Positions 34,422 through 41,842 of a stretch of DNA of 64,000 bases are shown piece by piece (position 1 is the stretch's first letter; each line of letters starts with the position of its first letter). The stretch spans positions 310,001 through 374,000 of the forward strand of contig NC_020813.1 of the NCBI RefSeq assembly GCF_000348725.1, read 5' to 3'. The translations under genes and the position numbers were made by a program. The DNA comes from Pseudobdellovibrio exovorus JSS. GTDB lineage: Bacteria > Bdellovibrionota > Bdellovibrionia > Bdellovibrionales > Bdellovibrionaceae. The notes beneath the pieces were generated by a model, which worked only from the letters and a program-made list of their open reading frames with translations, made no database searches and had not been told where the DNA came from.

Positions 34422-34437
34422 TCGCCAGAGCTGAAAA
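34422..34437 (-). promoter_or_regulatory. Sigma-54-type promoter (gene 34134-34337)
   Basis: On the minus strand TGGCGA-AGAAA-TTGCT; TGGC and TTGCT are intact, with two mismatches in the -24 half. The expected start is near 34411. Confidence 0.65.
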
Positions 34438-34570
34438 TCTTCTTGGTTGAGTTTGGACTGTAATCTGTTTGGAACTGGGAAATTTTTGAACGTGCAAAGG
34501 CGTCGGTTGGGGGAAAAATCTTCATAGAGGGTTCTGGATGGTATCAAAACCAACTCAGCGCTGATGCCCT

Positions 34571-34586
34571 AGGTACGCCATTTGCT
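34571..34586 (+). promoter_or_regulatory. Sigma-54-type promoter (gene 34646-35143)
   Basis: AGGTAC-GCCAT-TTGCT: GG, AC and a full -12 element at correct spacing. The expected start is near 34598, about 48 bases before the GTG start. Confidence 0.55.
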
Positions 34587-34645
34587 CTGCTTATTAAGAT
34601 GTTTAGGTTTTCAGAAGTCAAAGCTCGAATACGAAAGGAAATAGT

Positions 34646-35143
34646 GTGACAGCAGCGATTAAGTATTTAGATATCAAGGATTTGATCCAAGCCCAGCATG
34701 GAACATTACGTTTTTTATTAAAAGAGATAGAAAATTTAATTGAGCAAGAACAGGACTATCAGGGCCTCTTGTCGCAATTAATTGCTGAATTTGATTGTCT
34801 TTTACAAGCCGAGCGCAGAACTTTGATCAGAGCTTGTTACCACTTGAATCGTCTAGTTCCTGAAGTTGAAGATGTCGTAGAAGACTCTGCAATTATCCAA
34901 ATCTTAGTGGCCGATATGAAGTCGCATGCTGAAAATACAGAAAATCGAACGAGCTCGGATATGAGGTCAGCTCAAAAGCTCAGAGTGTTGTTACAATTAA
35001 TTGAAAAGCTTTTGTCTCAGAAAGAAGAAAAAATATTAAATCTGGTCCGTGAGACTTTTTCTTACAAGCAGATGTTTGATATGGGAGTGATCTTTAGACG
35101 GGAACTCCTTTTAAGAAGGAGCCCGTCGGTTTTACATCAGTAG
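34646..35143 (+). CDS. Helical-bundle protein, possible degenerate hemerythrin
   Basis: A 165-residue all-helical protein. The start DLIQAQHGTLRFLLKEIENL and the position of AERRTLIRACYHLN and MKSHAENTENR recall the hemerythrin gene upstream, but most di-iron ligands are missing (for example no HxxxE in helix 2). It may have lost metal binding. Start GTG at 34646 with AAAGGAA nearby. Its promoter is of sigma-54 type. The last codons form part of a long inverted repeat (GACGGG...CCCGTC). Confidence 0.6.
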   Translation: MTAAIKYLDIKDLIQAQHGTLRFLLKEIENLIEQEQDYQGLLSQLIAEFDCLLQAERRTLIRACYHLNRLVPEVEDVVEDSAIIQILVADMKSHAENTENRTSSDMRSAQKLRVLLQLIEKLLSQKEEKILNLVRETFSYKQMFDMGVIFRRELLLRRSPSVLHQ

Positions 35144-35145
35144 CT

Positions 35146-35165
35146 GGCGACAGAGTCTTGTCGCC
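35146..35165. terminator. Hairpin between convergent genes, possible terminator
   Basis: GGCGACA and TGTCGCC form a 7-bp stem with a six-base loop. The flanks are only weakly T-rich on the plus strand. Confidence 0.45.
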
Positions 35166-35172
35166 TATGGTT

Positions 35173-35445
35173 TTACTGAATGTTCTTTTTCTCTAATGGA
35201 TTAAAATTTGAATTCAAAGATTTCCATGCACGTGAAAGATAAGCCCCAAGACGTTGGCTGAAGGGTTTGTCGTCATAGAATTCTGGATCATCTTCCGTTA
35301 TCGGCACACAACCACCTTCGTCTTCCCATCGTTGTAACTGCTTATCCGTGGGACTTTTTGTTTTTCGTTGCAGGAAACGATTAAAAAGAGTTTCTGGGGT
35401 CGTCTTGATGGGGATAACTTTGTTGGTTTCTTGATTTGTATCCAT
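35173..35445 (-). CDS. Small protein of unknown function
   Basis: A 90-residue cytoplasmic protein, hydrophilic, with the segment LQRWEDEGGCVPITEDDPEF and one Cys. The ATG at 35445 is chosen because AAGGAGG ends five bases before it; a GTG two codons upstream lies inside that site. A sigma-54-type promoter sits just upstream at 35469-35484. No family recognised. Confidence 0.7.
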   Translation of the reverse strand: MDTNQETNKVIPIKTTPETLFNRFLQRKTKSPTDKQLQRWEDEGGCVPITEDDPEFYDDKPFSQRLGAYLSRAWKSLNSNFNPLEKKNIQ

Positions 35446-35468
35446 GTTCACCTCCTTATAAATAAGAA

Positions 35469-35484
35469 AGCAAATCGAATGCCT
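35469..35484 (-). promoter_or_regulatory. Sigma-54-type promoter (gene 35173-35445)
   Basis: On the minus strand AGGCAT-TCGAT-TTGCT; GGCA and TTGCT intact. The start would be near 35458, next to the Shine-Dalgarno, so the leader would be very short. Confidence 0.6.
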
Positions 35485-35493
35485 TGTTTAAGT

Positions 35494-35509
35494 TGGCCTT
35501 TGTGTTGCT
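35494..35509 (+). promoter_or_regulatory. Sigma-54-type promoter (small membrane protein/LpxR operon)
   Basis: TGGCCT-TTGTG-TTGCT; TGGC and TTGCT intact. It is back-to-back with the leftward promoter at 35469-35484 (nine bases between). The next rightward gene starts at 35668, so the leader would be about 145 bases. Confidence 0.65.
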
Positions 35510-35667
35510 GTTATGAGTTGAAGAGGAATATAGATGCGTAAGAGCACTATAAAATCGAGTTTATTAGGACCACATGTGAATTTATGCCCCTTGATGAGCA
35601 TAAAGACTCGTATCAGCCTAATAGAGTGAAAAGTAAGATCTAAAAACAAGTAGAAAGGAAATCTCAG

Positions 35668-35796
35668 ATGAAATCTATTTTAAAGCCGGAAATCATTAAT
35701 AACACCCGTGGCAAGATTGGTTGGATTTTACTTTGGCTGATCGGTGTTCCTGTGCCAATATTATTAATCTTATTTTTAATCAGAGGTTGTACTTAG
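35668..35796 (+). CDS. Small single-pass membrane protein (42 residues)
   Basis: A short open frame, below usual cut-offs, with AAAGGAA about ten bases before the ATG. The product has a polar N-terminus (MKSILKPEIINNTRGK) and one hydrophobic helix (GWILLWLIGVPVPILLILFL) ending IRGCT. It stands 18 bases before the lpxR-like gene in the same direction, behind a sigma-54-type promoter. The compact membrane helix and ribosome site make it a likely real small protein of the inner membrane. Confidence 0.7.
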   Translation: MKSILKPEIINNTRGKIGWILLWLIGVPVPILLILFLIRGCT

Positions 35797-35814
35797 AATC
35801 TAGACGGAGAGCTC

Positions 35815-36888
35815 GTGTTATTTACAGGAAAGAAAATCAGCAATCAAAAACTAAAAAAGATTTCCGTCCTTCAAATAACACTGGCACTTTGTGCGTCTAC
35901 ATTAGCATGGACTCCATCCGTTTTAGCTCAAGATGGGCGTGCTATTACTTTATATGTTGAAAATGATTCACGCTTTCTAGGTGGGCCGGGATCAGATAAT
36001 GCGTATACGAATGGTCTTAAGCTTTCCTATACATCCGCGAATGATCATATTCCCGAGTGGGCACGTCCTTTCCTTGCCAACTCCCGTGTTCTACGTCGTT
36101 TGAAGGACGATTCCCAAAGTAACTTTTCGATTTCTTTAGGACATCAAATTTATACTCCTAATAATACCGGAGCCACCGAGCTTTTGCCCGATGACCGCCC
36201 GTATGCGGGCTGGCTCTACGTGGGCTTAGGGGCACACTTTAAGGATCGCTTACGCAGTCATGCTTTTGAACTGGATATAGGAATTGTGGGGCCTCAGGCT
36301 CTAGGGCGTGAAGTGCAAAATGGCTATCATCAATTTATTGGAATTCGAAAAGCCTATGGTTGGGAACACCAAATTGCTTTTGAGCCCACATTGCAATTAT
36401 CCTATCAAGAGCGTCAGCGCTTTATCGAAAAAACCAGTGAAGAGTATGGAAACTATTTTGATCTGATTCCTTTTTACGGAGCGAGTTTAGGTAACGTAGC
36501 TATAAATGGTTATGGCGGAGCCATGGTCCGTTTGGGTGCGCAGTTGCCCAATGATTTCGGACCGAGCCGTGCCTCTTCATTTGAAGGAGACCTTTTTGTT
36601 GAACCGAAGCAAGCCCGCGTAGAGGAGTCCTCAAGAGCAAGCTTGTATGGATTTGCCGGTGCACGTGGCATAGTCGTTCTTCGAAATATCTTTCTTGATG
36701 GAAATACATTTCGGGACAGTCATCGCGTGCATAAAAATAATTTTGTCGTCGAGACAGAATTCGGTGCCGCTTTACAGGTAAGACCATGGAATCTGGCATG
36801 GAGATTTGTCAGTCGCACAGCCGAGTTCCGAAAAAATCGCGGGGTCAATAGTTTCGCCTCGATCTCTGTTTCCTATGCCTTTCATTAG
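35815..36888 (+). CDS. lpxR: LpxR-family lipid A deacylase
   Basis: Outer-membrane beta-barrel enzyme that removes the 3'-acyloxyacyl group of lipid A. The 357-residue precursor has a signal region ending near VLAQ. It also has the family signatures ITLYVENDSRFLGG, SDNAYTNGLKLSY, HQIYTPNN and LPDDRPYAGWLYVGLG. Start GTG at 35815 with GGAG upstream. It follows the 42-residue membrane protein by 18 bases and ends in an aromatic barrel strand (SISVSYAFH). In this setting it may remodel the outer membrane under stress. Confidence 0.88.
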   Translation: MLFTGKKISNQKLKKISVLQITLALCASTLAWTPSVLAQDGRAITLYVENDSRFLGGPGSDNAYTNGLKLSYTSANDHIPEWARPFLANSRVLRRLKDDSQSNFSISLGHQIYTPNNTGATELLPDDRPYAGWLYVGLGAHFKDRLRSHAFELDIGIVGPQALGREVQNGYHQFIGIRKAYGWEHQIAFEPTLQLSYQERQRFIEKTSEEYGNYFDLIPFYGASLGNVAINGYGGAMVRLGAQLPNDFGPSRASSFEGDLFVEPKQARVEESSRASLYGFAGARGIVVLRNIFLDGNTFRDSHRVHKNNFVVETEFGAALQVRPWNLAWRFVSRTAEFRKNRGVNSFASISVSYAFH

Positions 36889-36985
36889 TTCCTATCATAA
36901 GGTGGAAAACAGCCCCATCTTCGCACCAAAACTTCATCGCCTTGATCTGTATTCAAATAGACGATGATTTCAGCGTAAATTTTTT

Positions 36986-37001
36986 TGGAGACTCTTTTGC
37001 A
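36986..37001 (+). promoter_or_regulatory. Possible sigma-54 promoter (ferritin-like gene)
   Basis: TGGAGA-CTCTT-TTGCA: TGG and a full -12 element at correct spacing, poor CAC part. The start would be near 37013, 33 bases before the ATG. Confidence 0.5.
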
Positions 37002-37045
37002 ATGACCTTAAGGGGTACAAAGCAAACTACAGTAAAGGAGTCTGT

Positions 37046-37612
37046 ATGGATAGGAACTCACACAATAACAACGAAATCATCAATGTAGACGAGATCAGAA
37101 AGCAGGCGGGGCGCTCGATCAACGAAGGGGCTGTGACTGCAGATTATCCTCTGGATCGCGAAATGGCTTGTCAGCTACTGAATGAAGCTTTAGCCAGCGA
37201 AATTCTTTGTGTGCTGAGATATCGTCATCATCAGGTTATTGCCAAAGGGATCAACTATCCTCAGGTAGCCGCTGAATTTAAAGAACACGCCATCGAGGAA
37301 GAAGAGCACATGATGCAGTTGGCAGAGCGTATCGATCAATTAGGTGGTGATCCCGATATGAATCCTGCGAATATCACTCGTCTTTCTGCTACAGAATATG
37401 GAAGCTCTTCTAATGATCTAGTCACACTTATTCGTGAAGACCTTGTTGCAGAACGCGTAGCGATTGATGTCTACCGCCGCTTGATTGAGTGGTTCGGTCA
37501 AGGTGACCCAACGACTCGTCGTCTATTAGAACAAATTTTAGCAGATGAAGAAGAACATGCGACGGATCTAGCAGACTTGCTGGTCACAGTCGAAAGAAAA
37601 CAATTGTCTTAA
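37046..37612 (+). CDS. Ferritin-like (bacterioferritin-type) protein
   Basis: The 188-residue four-helix protein has the di-iron ligand pattern: LNEALASEILCVLRYRHH, EFKEHAIEEEEHMMQLAERI, REDLVAERVAIDVYRRLIEW and ILADEEEHATDLADLL (two ExxH motifs). It should store or oxidise iron in the cytoplasm and guard against peroxide. AAAGGAG is upstream. It may be co-transcribed with the outer-membrane and acetyl-CoA hydrolase genes that follow. Confidence 0.88.
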   Translation: MDRNSHNNNEIINVDEIRKQAGRSINEGAVTADYPLDREMACQLLNEALASEILCVLRYRHHQVIAKGINYPQVAAEFKEHAIEEEEHMMQLAERIDQLGGDPDMNPANITRLSATEYGSSSNDLVTLIREDLVAERVAIDVYRRLIEWFGQGDPTTRRLLEQILADEEEHATDLADLLVTVERKQLS

Positions 37613-37712
37613 GCCATTTCGAGTCTAAAGCCGACGAGCTTAAGACCGAGCCTAAGACAATTTCTATAAATCAAAAAACATTTCAACAACAACATATCAT
37701 AAGGAGATGAAT

Positions 37713-38282
37713 ATGAAGTTTAAACTACCAATCAGTGTTTTTATTATGGCTCTAGGTTTGAGTCTAACGGTTTTAGCCCAGTCCAAAAATACCAGCGGCG
37801 CTTCGACTCTACCGAAGCCTCGTCCCGTCGAAAGTACTCAGGAATGGAAACCCCACGTGGGGCTTTTAGGTGGGATTTCCACGCCAGATGGCAGCGGGAA
37901 CAGCTCTGGAGCTTTCGGTATTGATGTGGGTTATCAGTACTATATTCCCTTTTCATTAGGAGCCGAATACATTCACTCCGATGTAGATAATGGTGCGACC
38001 ACAGACAGCCGTGACTCGTTGATGGTGAAGGGCAGTTATAATTTCGGAGGCGAAAACGCCTTCTTAAGTAAAACCTATGCCGCTGTGGCTCTAGGTGTTG
38101 TTTTCACTCCAGATGGAACGGCCGTCGCGGCAGCACCGATTTTAGGATTTGATTATCCTTTAAAAGATGGTGAAAAATCGAAAGATTATTTCTCTGTCGG
38201 TGCCAGCACACGCTACACCTTTGTTGGTAACAATGAAACAGACACATTCTCGTTGTTAGGAGCCGTTAAGTACTGGTACTAA
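37713..38282 (+). CDS. Outer-membrane beta-barrel protein
   Basis: The 189-residue precursor has a signal peptide (MKFKLPISVFIMALGLSLTV, cleavage near LAQS). The rest shows alternating barrel strands (FGIDVGYQYYIPFSLGAEYI, TYAAVALGVVF) and ends in the aromatic residue of YWY, the usual C-terminal signal for BAM. AAGGAG lies seven bases before the ATG at 37713; an ATG two codons earlier is too close. Function unknown; maybe a small porin-like or structural barrel. Confidence 0.78.
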   Translation: MKFKLPISVFIMALGLSLTVLAQSKNTSGASTLPKPRPVESTQEWKPHVGLLGGISTPDGSGNSSGAFGIDVGYQYYIPFSLGAEYIHSDVDNGATTDSRDSLMVKGSYNFGGENAFLSKTYAAVALGVVFTPDGTAVAAAPILGFDYPLKDGEKSKDYFSVGASTRYTFVGNNETDTFSLLGAVKYWY

Positions 38283-38301
38283 CGAAAGGCAGGTTGGTCG
38301 A

Positions 38302-40194
38302 ATGACAAATCGGATGCCCAAAAGGTTTAATTCTTTAAACGATGCACACGACTACATTCTAGATCAATACGATGGCGACCTGCGGGTCGCCATTCCTTTA
38401 GGTTTAGGAAAGCCAAATCAATTGATCAATATGATCTACGATAGCTTTGTTTCGAATCCGCAGAAAAAACTAGAAATTTACACCGCATTATCGCTGGATA
38501 TTCCTCAGCCAAAAACTGAAATTGAAGCCAAGCTTTTAGAAAAATTTATCGAGCGCCATTTCGGAGGTCAGTATCCACGCCTTAATTACCTGAAGGATTT
38601 ATTAGATCGTCGCCCTCCGGAAAATATTAAAGTCTATGAGTTTTATTTTTTAGCGGGACAATACAGTCAGGTTAAACCAGCTCAACAGAATTATATCAGC
38701 TTAAATTACACCCATGTAGCTCGTGGTATAGCCGGACGTGGTCTTCAGATGGCTATCCAATACATCAGTCCTGCACGAAAAAATACAGCAGGGCAAAGGA
38801 TGTACAGCTTAAGTTGTAATCCAGATGTGACGTTAGATCTTGTAGATCATTATCAAAAAGAAAATAAAAGAATTTTCACCATTGGGGTAGTACATCCTGA
38901 TTTGCCTTACTTGGGTGGTGATGCGGAAGTCTCAGAAGATTTTTTTGATGTCATTATTGAAAGCCCCGAAGTTCAGCATCCTTTGTTTGCTTTGCCTCGC
39001 AACTCTGTGGATGATGTGGACCATATGATTGGATTTCACGCCAGTCAGCTTTTGCCCGATGGGGGCACTTTGCAAATAGGCATAGGTTCTTTATCTGATG
39101 CCTTGGTTTATTCTTTGATTCTTCGTCACGAAAAAAACGCTGAATACAAAACATTGGTGGAAAGCTTTTGGAACTTTAAACAGCGGCCATTGGGACTCGA
39201 GTACTGTGAAGAGCCATTTGAATCAGGTATCTATGGTACCAGCGAAATGTTGATGGACGGATTTATGTATCTTCGCCAAGCGAATATCCTAAAACGAGAA
39301 ATTTTTGATCACGACGAGCATAAAAAGACTTATCTACATGGAGCCTTCTTTCTTGGAAGTCGAGCTCTTTACGACTGGCTTAAAAACTTAAATGAAGCCG
39401 ACTACAGTGGTCTTTCTATGACCCGTGTGTCCAAAGTAAATGATTTGTACGATTCTAATGAGCATGCATTACGCCGGCAGCGCCGAAAAGCGCGGTTTTA
39501 CAATACCACCATGAACGTCAATTTATTAGGCGGAGTCTCTTCTGATACACTTCCGAATGGGACTGTGATCAGTGGAGTCGGCGGGCAGTATAACTTTGTT
39601 TCGATGGCGCAAGAGCTACACGATGCCCACTCGGTGTTATTGGTGCGCAGTACACGGACAAGTAAAGGTAAACGCATCTCTAACATCACCATTCTAGGTG
39701 AACAGATGACGATTCCCCGTCATTTAAGGGACATCGTGATCACTGAGTACGGCATTGCAAATTTAAAAGGTAAGACAGATGCTGAGGTTGTAGCCGCGCT
39801 TATTGAAATTGCCGACAGCGAGTTTCAACCCGAGCTGATCCGCTGGGCGAAAGAGCAAGGAAAACTTCCCCAGTCCTACGAGCTTCCGAAAAGTGCACAG
39901 AATAATACACCTCAAAAAATACAAGAGTTCCTTGGTCGCTCTCAAGAAAAAGGACTGTTTTCAAACTATCCATTTGGTTCAGACTTCACAGAAGTCGAAC
40001 AAAAACTGATTGCATCCCTGTCTGCACTGAAAGAAAAATCCAAGTTAGAGGTGGCTCTGCTGTTACTGCGAGGAGTATTCACTTCCGCTTCGCCATTTCG
40101 TGAAGAGCTTCAGCATCTGCACTTAGATTCGCCGCGCACTTTGAAACAGTGGATAGGACGCTTCCTAGTCTTAGGATCTCTACAAAAATCTTAA
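38302..40194 (+). CDS. Acetyl-CoA hydrolase/CoA-transferase family protein
   Basis: The 630-residue protein has the fold of the acetyl-CoA hydrolase/4-hydroxybutyrate CoA-transferase family: GGTLQIGIGSLSDALVYSL, GTSEMLMDGFMYL with the likely catalytic Glu, and GVGGQYNFVSMAQEL in the C-terminal domain. It is longer than typical members (about 430-550) by an N-terminal region and a final helical tail. It should move or release CoA from acetyl- or other short acyl-CoA; the substrate is not clear. It is 19 bases after the barrel gene. Very strong inverted repeat follows. Confidence 0.87.
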   Translation: MTNRMPKRFNSLNDAHDYILDQYDGDLRVAIPLGLGKPNQLINMIYDSFVSNPQKKLEIYTALSLDIPQPKTEIEAKLLEKFIERHFGGQYPRLNYLKDLLDRRPPENIKVYEFYFLAGQYSQVKPAQQNYISLNYTHVARGIAGRGLQMAIQYISPARKNTAGQRMYSLSCNPDVTLDLVDHYQKENKRIFTIGVVHPDLPYLGGDAEVSEDFFDVIIESPEVQHPLFALPRNSVDDVDHMIGFHASQLLPDGGTLQIGIGSLSDALVYSLILRHEKNAEYKTLVESFWNFKQRPLGLEYCEEPFESGIYGTSEMLMDGFMYLRQANILKREIFDHDEHKKTYLHGAFFLGSRALYDWLKNLNEADYSGLSMTRVSKVNDLYDSNEHALRRQRRKARFYNTTMNVNLLGGVSSDTLPNGTVISGVGGQYNFVSMAQELHDAHSVLLVRSTRTSKGKRISNITILGEQMTIPRHLRDIVITEYGIANLKGKTDAEVVAALIEIADSEFQPELIRWAKEQGKLPQSYELPKSAQNNTPQKIQEFLGRSQEKGLFSNYPFGSDFTEVEQKLIASLSALKEKSKLEVALLLLRGVFTSASPFREELQHLHLDSPRTLKQWIGRFLVLGSLQKS

Positions 40195-40250
40195 AAAAGA
40201 AGAAGGAGTCACCTGTGCTGAGGTCTACTGCGCAGGTGACTCCTTCTTGT
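40193..40250 (-). terminator. Long hairpin terminator, mainly leftward
   Basis: A 16-bp perfect stem (AAGAAGGAGTCACCTG with CAGGTGACTCCTTCTT), extendable by three pairs. The minus strand continues into TTCTTTTTT, so it terminates the leftward gene 40298-40924; it may also block the rightward transcript. Confidence 0.8.
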
Positions 40251-40297
40251 AGGTCGGAAGACTGTCGAGTGACTTCAACAGTCGGGCTAGATTTTAA

Positions 40298-40924
40298 TTA
40301 CAGCTCTAGCGGGAACGACACGCTGACTAACCATGATTTGTTTTCAAGTTTCACGTCGTCAAATGTAGTTCCAGGTGGGAATAAAATACCGCCGCCATCT
40401 TCAACTGTGGCTTTGCCGTATTTGAGTTCCTGATATTCTGCATTGATGCTGACCATGGCAACGCGGAAGCCTGCGCCCACACGGTATCCTGTGGCGTCGG
40501 TGTACTTCACGTCGACATTGTTGCCGTTGGCTTCAGGATTAAGTTCACCTGTGGCAACATAGGCACCCCAAATGCGAACTCCGATTCCAGGCATTTGCAC
40601 GCCCAACACAGGTGCTAAATTGTACTGTGTCGCACGAGCTTTATAGTCGATCGAGGAGTCTTTAAAGTTAGGCATTGAGTAGCGTCCATCGGCAGCGATG
40701 AAAAACGACTCTAAGATATGAACTCCTAAACGAGCTCCAATCCCGAAGCCTTCAACTTTTCCTGTTGAGTTTGAAAAGGGAGCTGGAAAGTTAGTTTCCG
40801 TATCACCATTTTCATAGGTGATCATGGGCTCGACAAAAAGCCCTCCGGAACTAACGGCTAAAGCGGTAGAGCTAAGCCAGGTAGAGCAAGCAATAGCTAA
40901 TAATAGGCTACGAGATAATTTCAT
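40298..40924 (-). CDS. Outer-membrane beta-barrel protein
   Basis: The 208-residue precursor has a signal peptide (MKLSRSLLLAIACSTWLSST, cleavage near ALA). Barrel strands follow (FVEPMITYENGD, GIGARLGVHILESFFIAADG, YRVGAGFRVAMVSINAEYQE), and it ends in WLVSVSFPLEL. It resembles OmpW/OprF-like small barrels, but no exact family was assigned. AAAGGATAT is upstream. The DUF1328 gene lies 40 bases upstream in the same direction, so both may use its sigma-54 promoter. Confidence 0.78.
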   Translation of the reverse strand: MKLSRSLLLAIACSTWLSSTALAVSSGGLFVEPMITYENGDTETNFPAPFSNSTGKVEGFGIGARLGVHILESFFIAADGRYSMPNFKDSSIDYKARATQYNLAPVLGVQMPGIGVRIWGAYVATGELNPEANGNNVDVKYTDATGYRVGAGFRVAMVSINAEYQELKYGKATVEDGGGILFPPGTTFDDVKLENKSWLVSVSFPLEL

Positions 40925-40964
40925 GTGATATCCTTTGTTAAGTTGTTGGTATTAAATGTGTTCT

Positions 40965-41147
40965 TCAGGGCAATTGTTTTGGGTTCTTGCCAGTTAAAAT
41001 CCCATATAAGAACGACAGACCTGCTAGTATTAAGAAGACGATCAACAAGATCTTACCGATTTCCATAGAAAGACCGGCGATGTTGTTGGCTCCTAACAGG
41101 AAAGCCACAATGGCGATTATAAAAAACGTGATGGCTGCGCGTATCAT
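40965..41147 (-). CDS. DUF1328 (YtjA-type) small membrane protein
   Basis: A 60-residue inner-membrane protein with two hydrophobic helices (AAITFFIIAIVAFLLG and GKILLIVFLILAGLSFLYGI). It matches the DUF1328/YtjA family, common near CsbD and other stress genes. AAGGAGG stands directly before the ATG. It is preceded by a consensus sigma-54 promoter and is divergent from the csbD gene. Confidence 0.9.
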   Translation of the reverse strand: MIRAAITFFIIAIVAFLLGANNIAGLSMEIGKILLIVFLILAGLSFLYGILTGKNPKQLP

Positions 41148-41177
41148 GCAATACCTCCTTCTGATTTAGCGTGAAAT

Positions 41178-41193
41178 TGCAACGCGGGTGCCA
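41178..41193 (-). promoter_or_regulatory. Sigma-54 promoter, exact consensus (DUF1328 gene)
   Basis: On the minus strand TGGCAC-CCGCG-TTGCA, a full -24/-12 match. Transcription would start near 41167, about 20 bases before the ATG. Confidence 0.85.
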
Positions 41194-41328
41194 TCGATTT
41201 TGCGAGCTTAAACTCGTTTTTAACGACTTCAGTAGAAATTAAAAGACTAAATGGACTTTTAATGAACTTGATGTCCGTTCCAAAAAATCACATGGCCTGC
41301 TCAGAATCAATTAATGCGGTCGAGTTGT

Positions 41329-41344
41329 TGGAACAGTGATTGCT
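41329..41344 (+). promoter_or_regulatory. Sigma-54-type promoter (csbD)
   Basis: TGGAAC-AGTGA-TTGCT, one mismatch to the -24/-12 consensus. The start would be near 41355, about 30 bases before the ATG. Confidence 0.78.
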
Positions 41345-41385
41345 GAACCATCAATCAAGATGAACCAATCACAAGGAGAAACGTC

Positions 41386-41631
41386 ATGATGAATACTCAG
41401 ATCGCAAAAGGTAAGTGGACCCAAATCAAAGGTGAAATTATGAAAGCTTGGGGAAAGCTAACTGACGACGAGTTAGAACAAACCAAGGGTGACATGGTAA
41501 AGGTCGCTGGCTTGGTGCAACAGAAGTATGGTGAGACGCAAGAATCAGTACGAGACCGTATTAATGACTTCTTAAAAAGCGTTAAAACGGATACAGATTC
41601 TAAAAACGAACAGCCTCGTAATAGAATGTAA
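41386..41631 (+). CDS. CsbD-family stress protein
   Basis: The 81-residue cytoplasmic protein has the CsbD pattern AKGKWTQIKGEIMKAWGKLT, then DELEQTKGDMVKVAGLVQQKYG. The family is strongly induced in general stress in many bacteria, but its biochemical job is unknown. AAGGAG precedes the ATG (a second ATG follows at once). It is monocistronic, with its own sigma-54-type promoter and a hairpin after it. Confidence 0.92.
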   Translation: MMNTQIAKGKWTQIKGEIMKAWGKLTDDELEQTKGDMVKVAGLVQQKYGETQESVRDRINDFLKSVKTDTDSKNEQPRNRM

Positions 41632-41674
41632 GTTGTTGAAATAACATACAAAAACAATAACTTTTAAAAGCGCA

Positions 41675-41705
41675 GGGCCGCTTACTTCAAGCGGCCCACT
41701 CTTTA
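41675..41705 (+). terminator. Hairpin after csbD, probable terminator
   Basis: A 9-bp GC-rich stem (GGGCCGCTT with AAGCGGCCC) and five-base loop, followed by a mildly T-rich stretch. Confidence 0.7.
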
Positions 41706-41768
41706 AGCAGTTTTATGAAGAAATCTTCAAATCAATCCCGCACGTCCATGAAATCTCGCAGGTACTTT

Positions 41769-41820
41769 TCTAGTACGAACACAAACAAGTTTTGGTCATG
41801 CCGTACTAGAGAGACCAAAA
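41769..41820 (+). promoter_or_regulatory. Leader with two mutually exclusive hairpins
   Basis: TCTAGTACG (41769-41777) pairs with CGTACTAGA (41802-41810), and TTTTGGTC (41790-41797) pairs with GACCAAAA (41813-41820). The two stems interleave, so they can form only one at a time or a strained pseudoknot. The Shine-Dalgarno AAGGAG of the activator gene begins six bases later. Either an RNA switch or operator half-sites. Confidence 0.45.
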
Positions 41821-41842
41821 AACACAAGGAGATGGGTGCTAT

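Larger units (their letters stand above)
34338..34645. other. Intergenic region with two divergent sigma-54-type promoters
   Basis: This stretch of about 308 bases has no gene. It holds a leftward -24/-12 element at 34422-34437 and a rightward one at 34571-34586. The roughly 130 bases between them could bind an activator, but no clear repeated enhancer sequence was recognised. Confidence 0.6.

Noticed and set aside
41215-41225. Short stem with T-run upstream of csbD (CGAG...CTCGTTTTT)
   Set aside because: Only four pairs; it lies in a promoter region between divergent genes, so it is probably chance.
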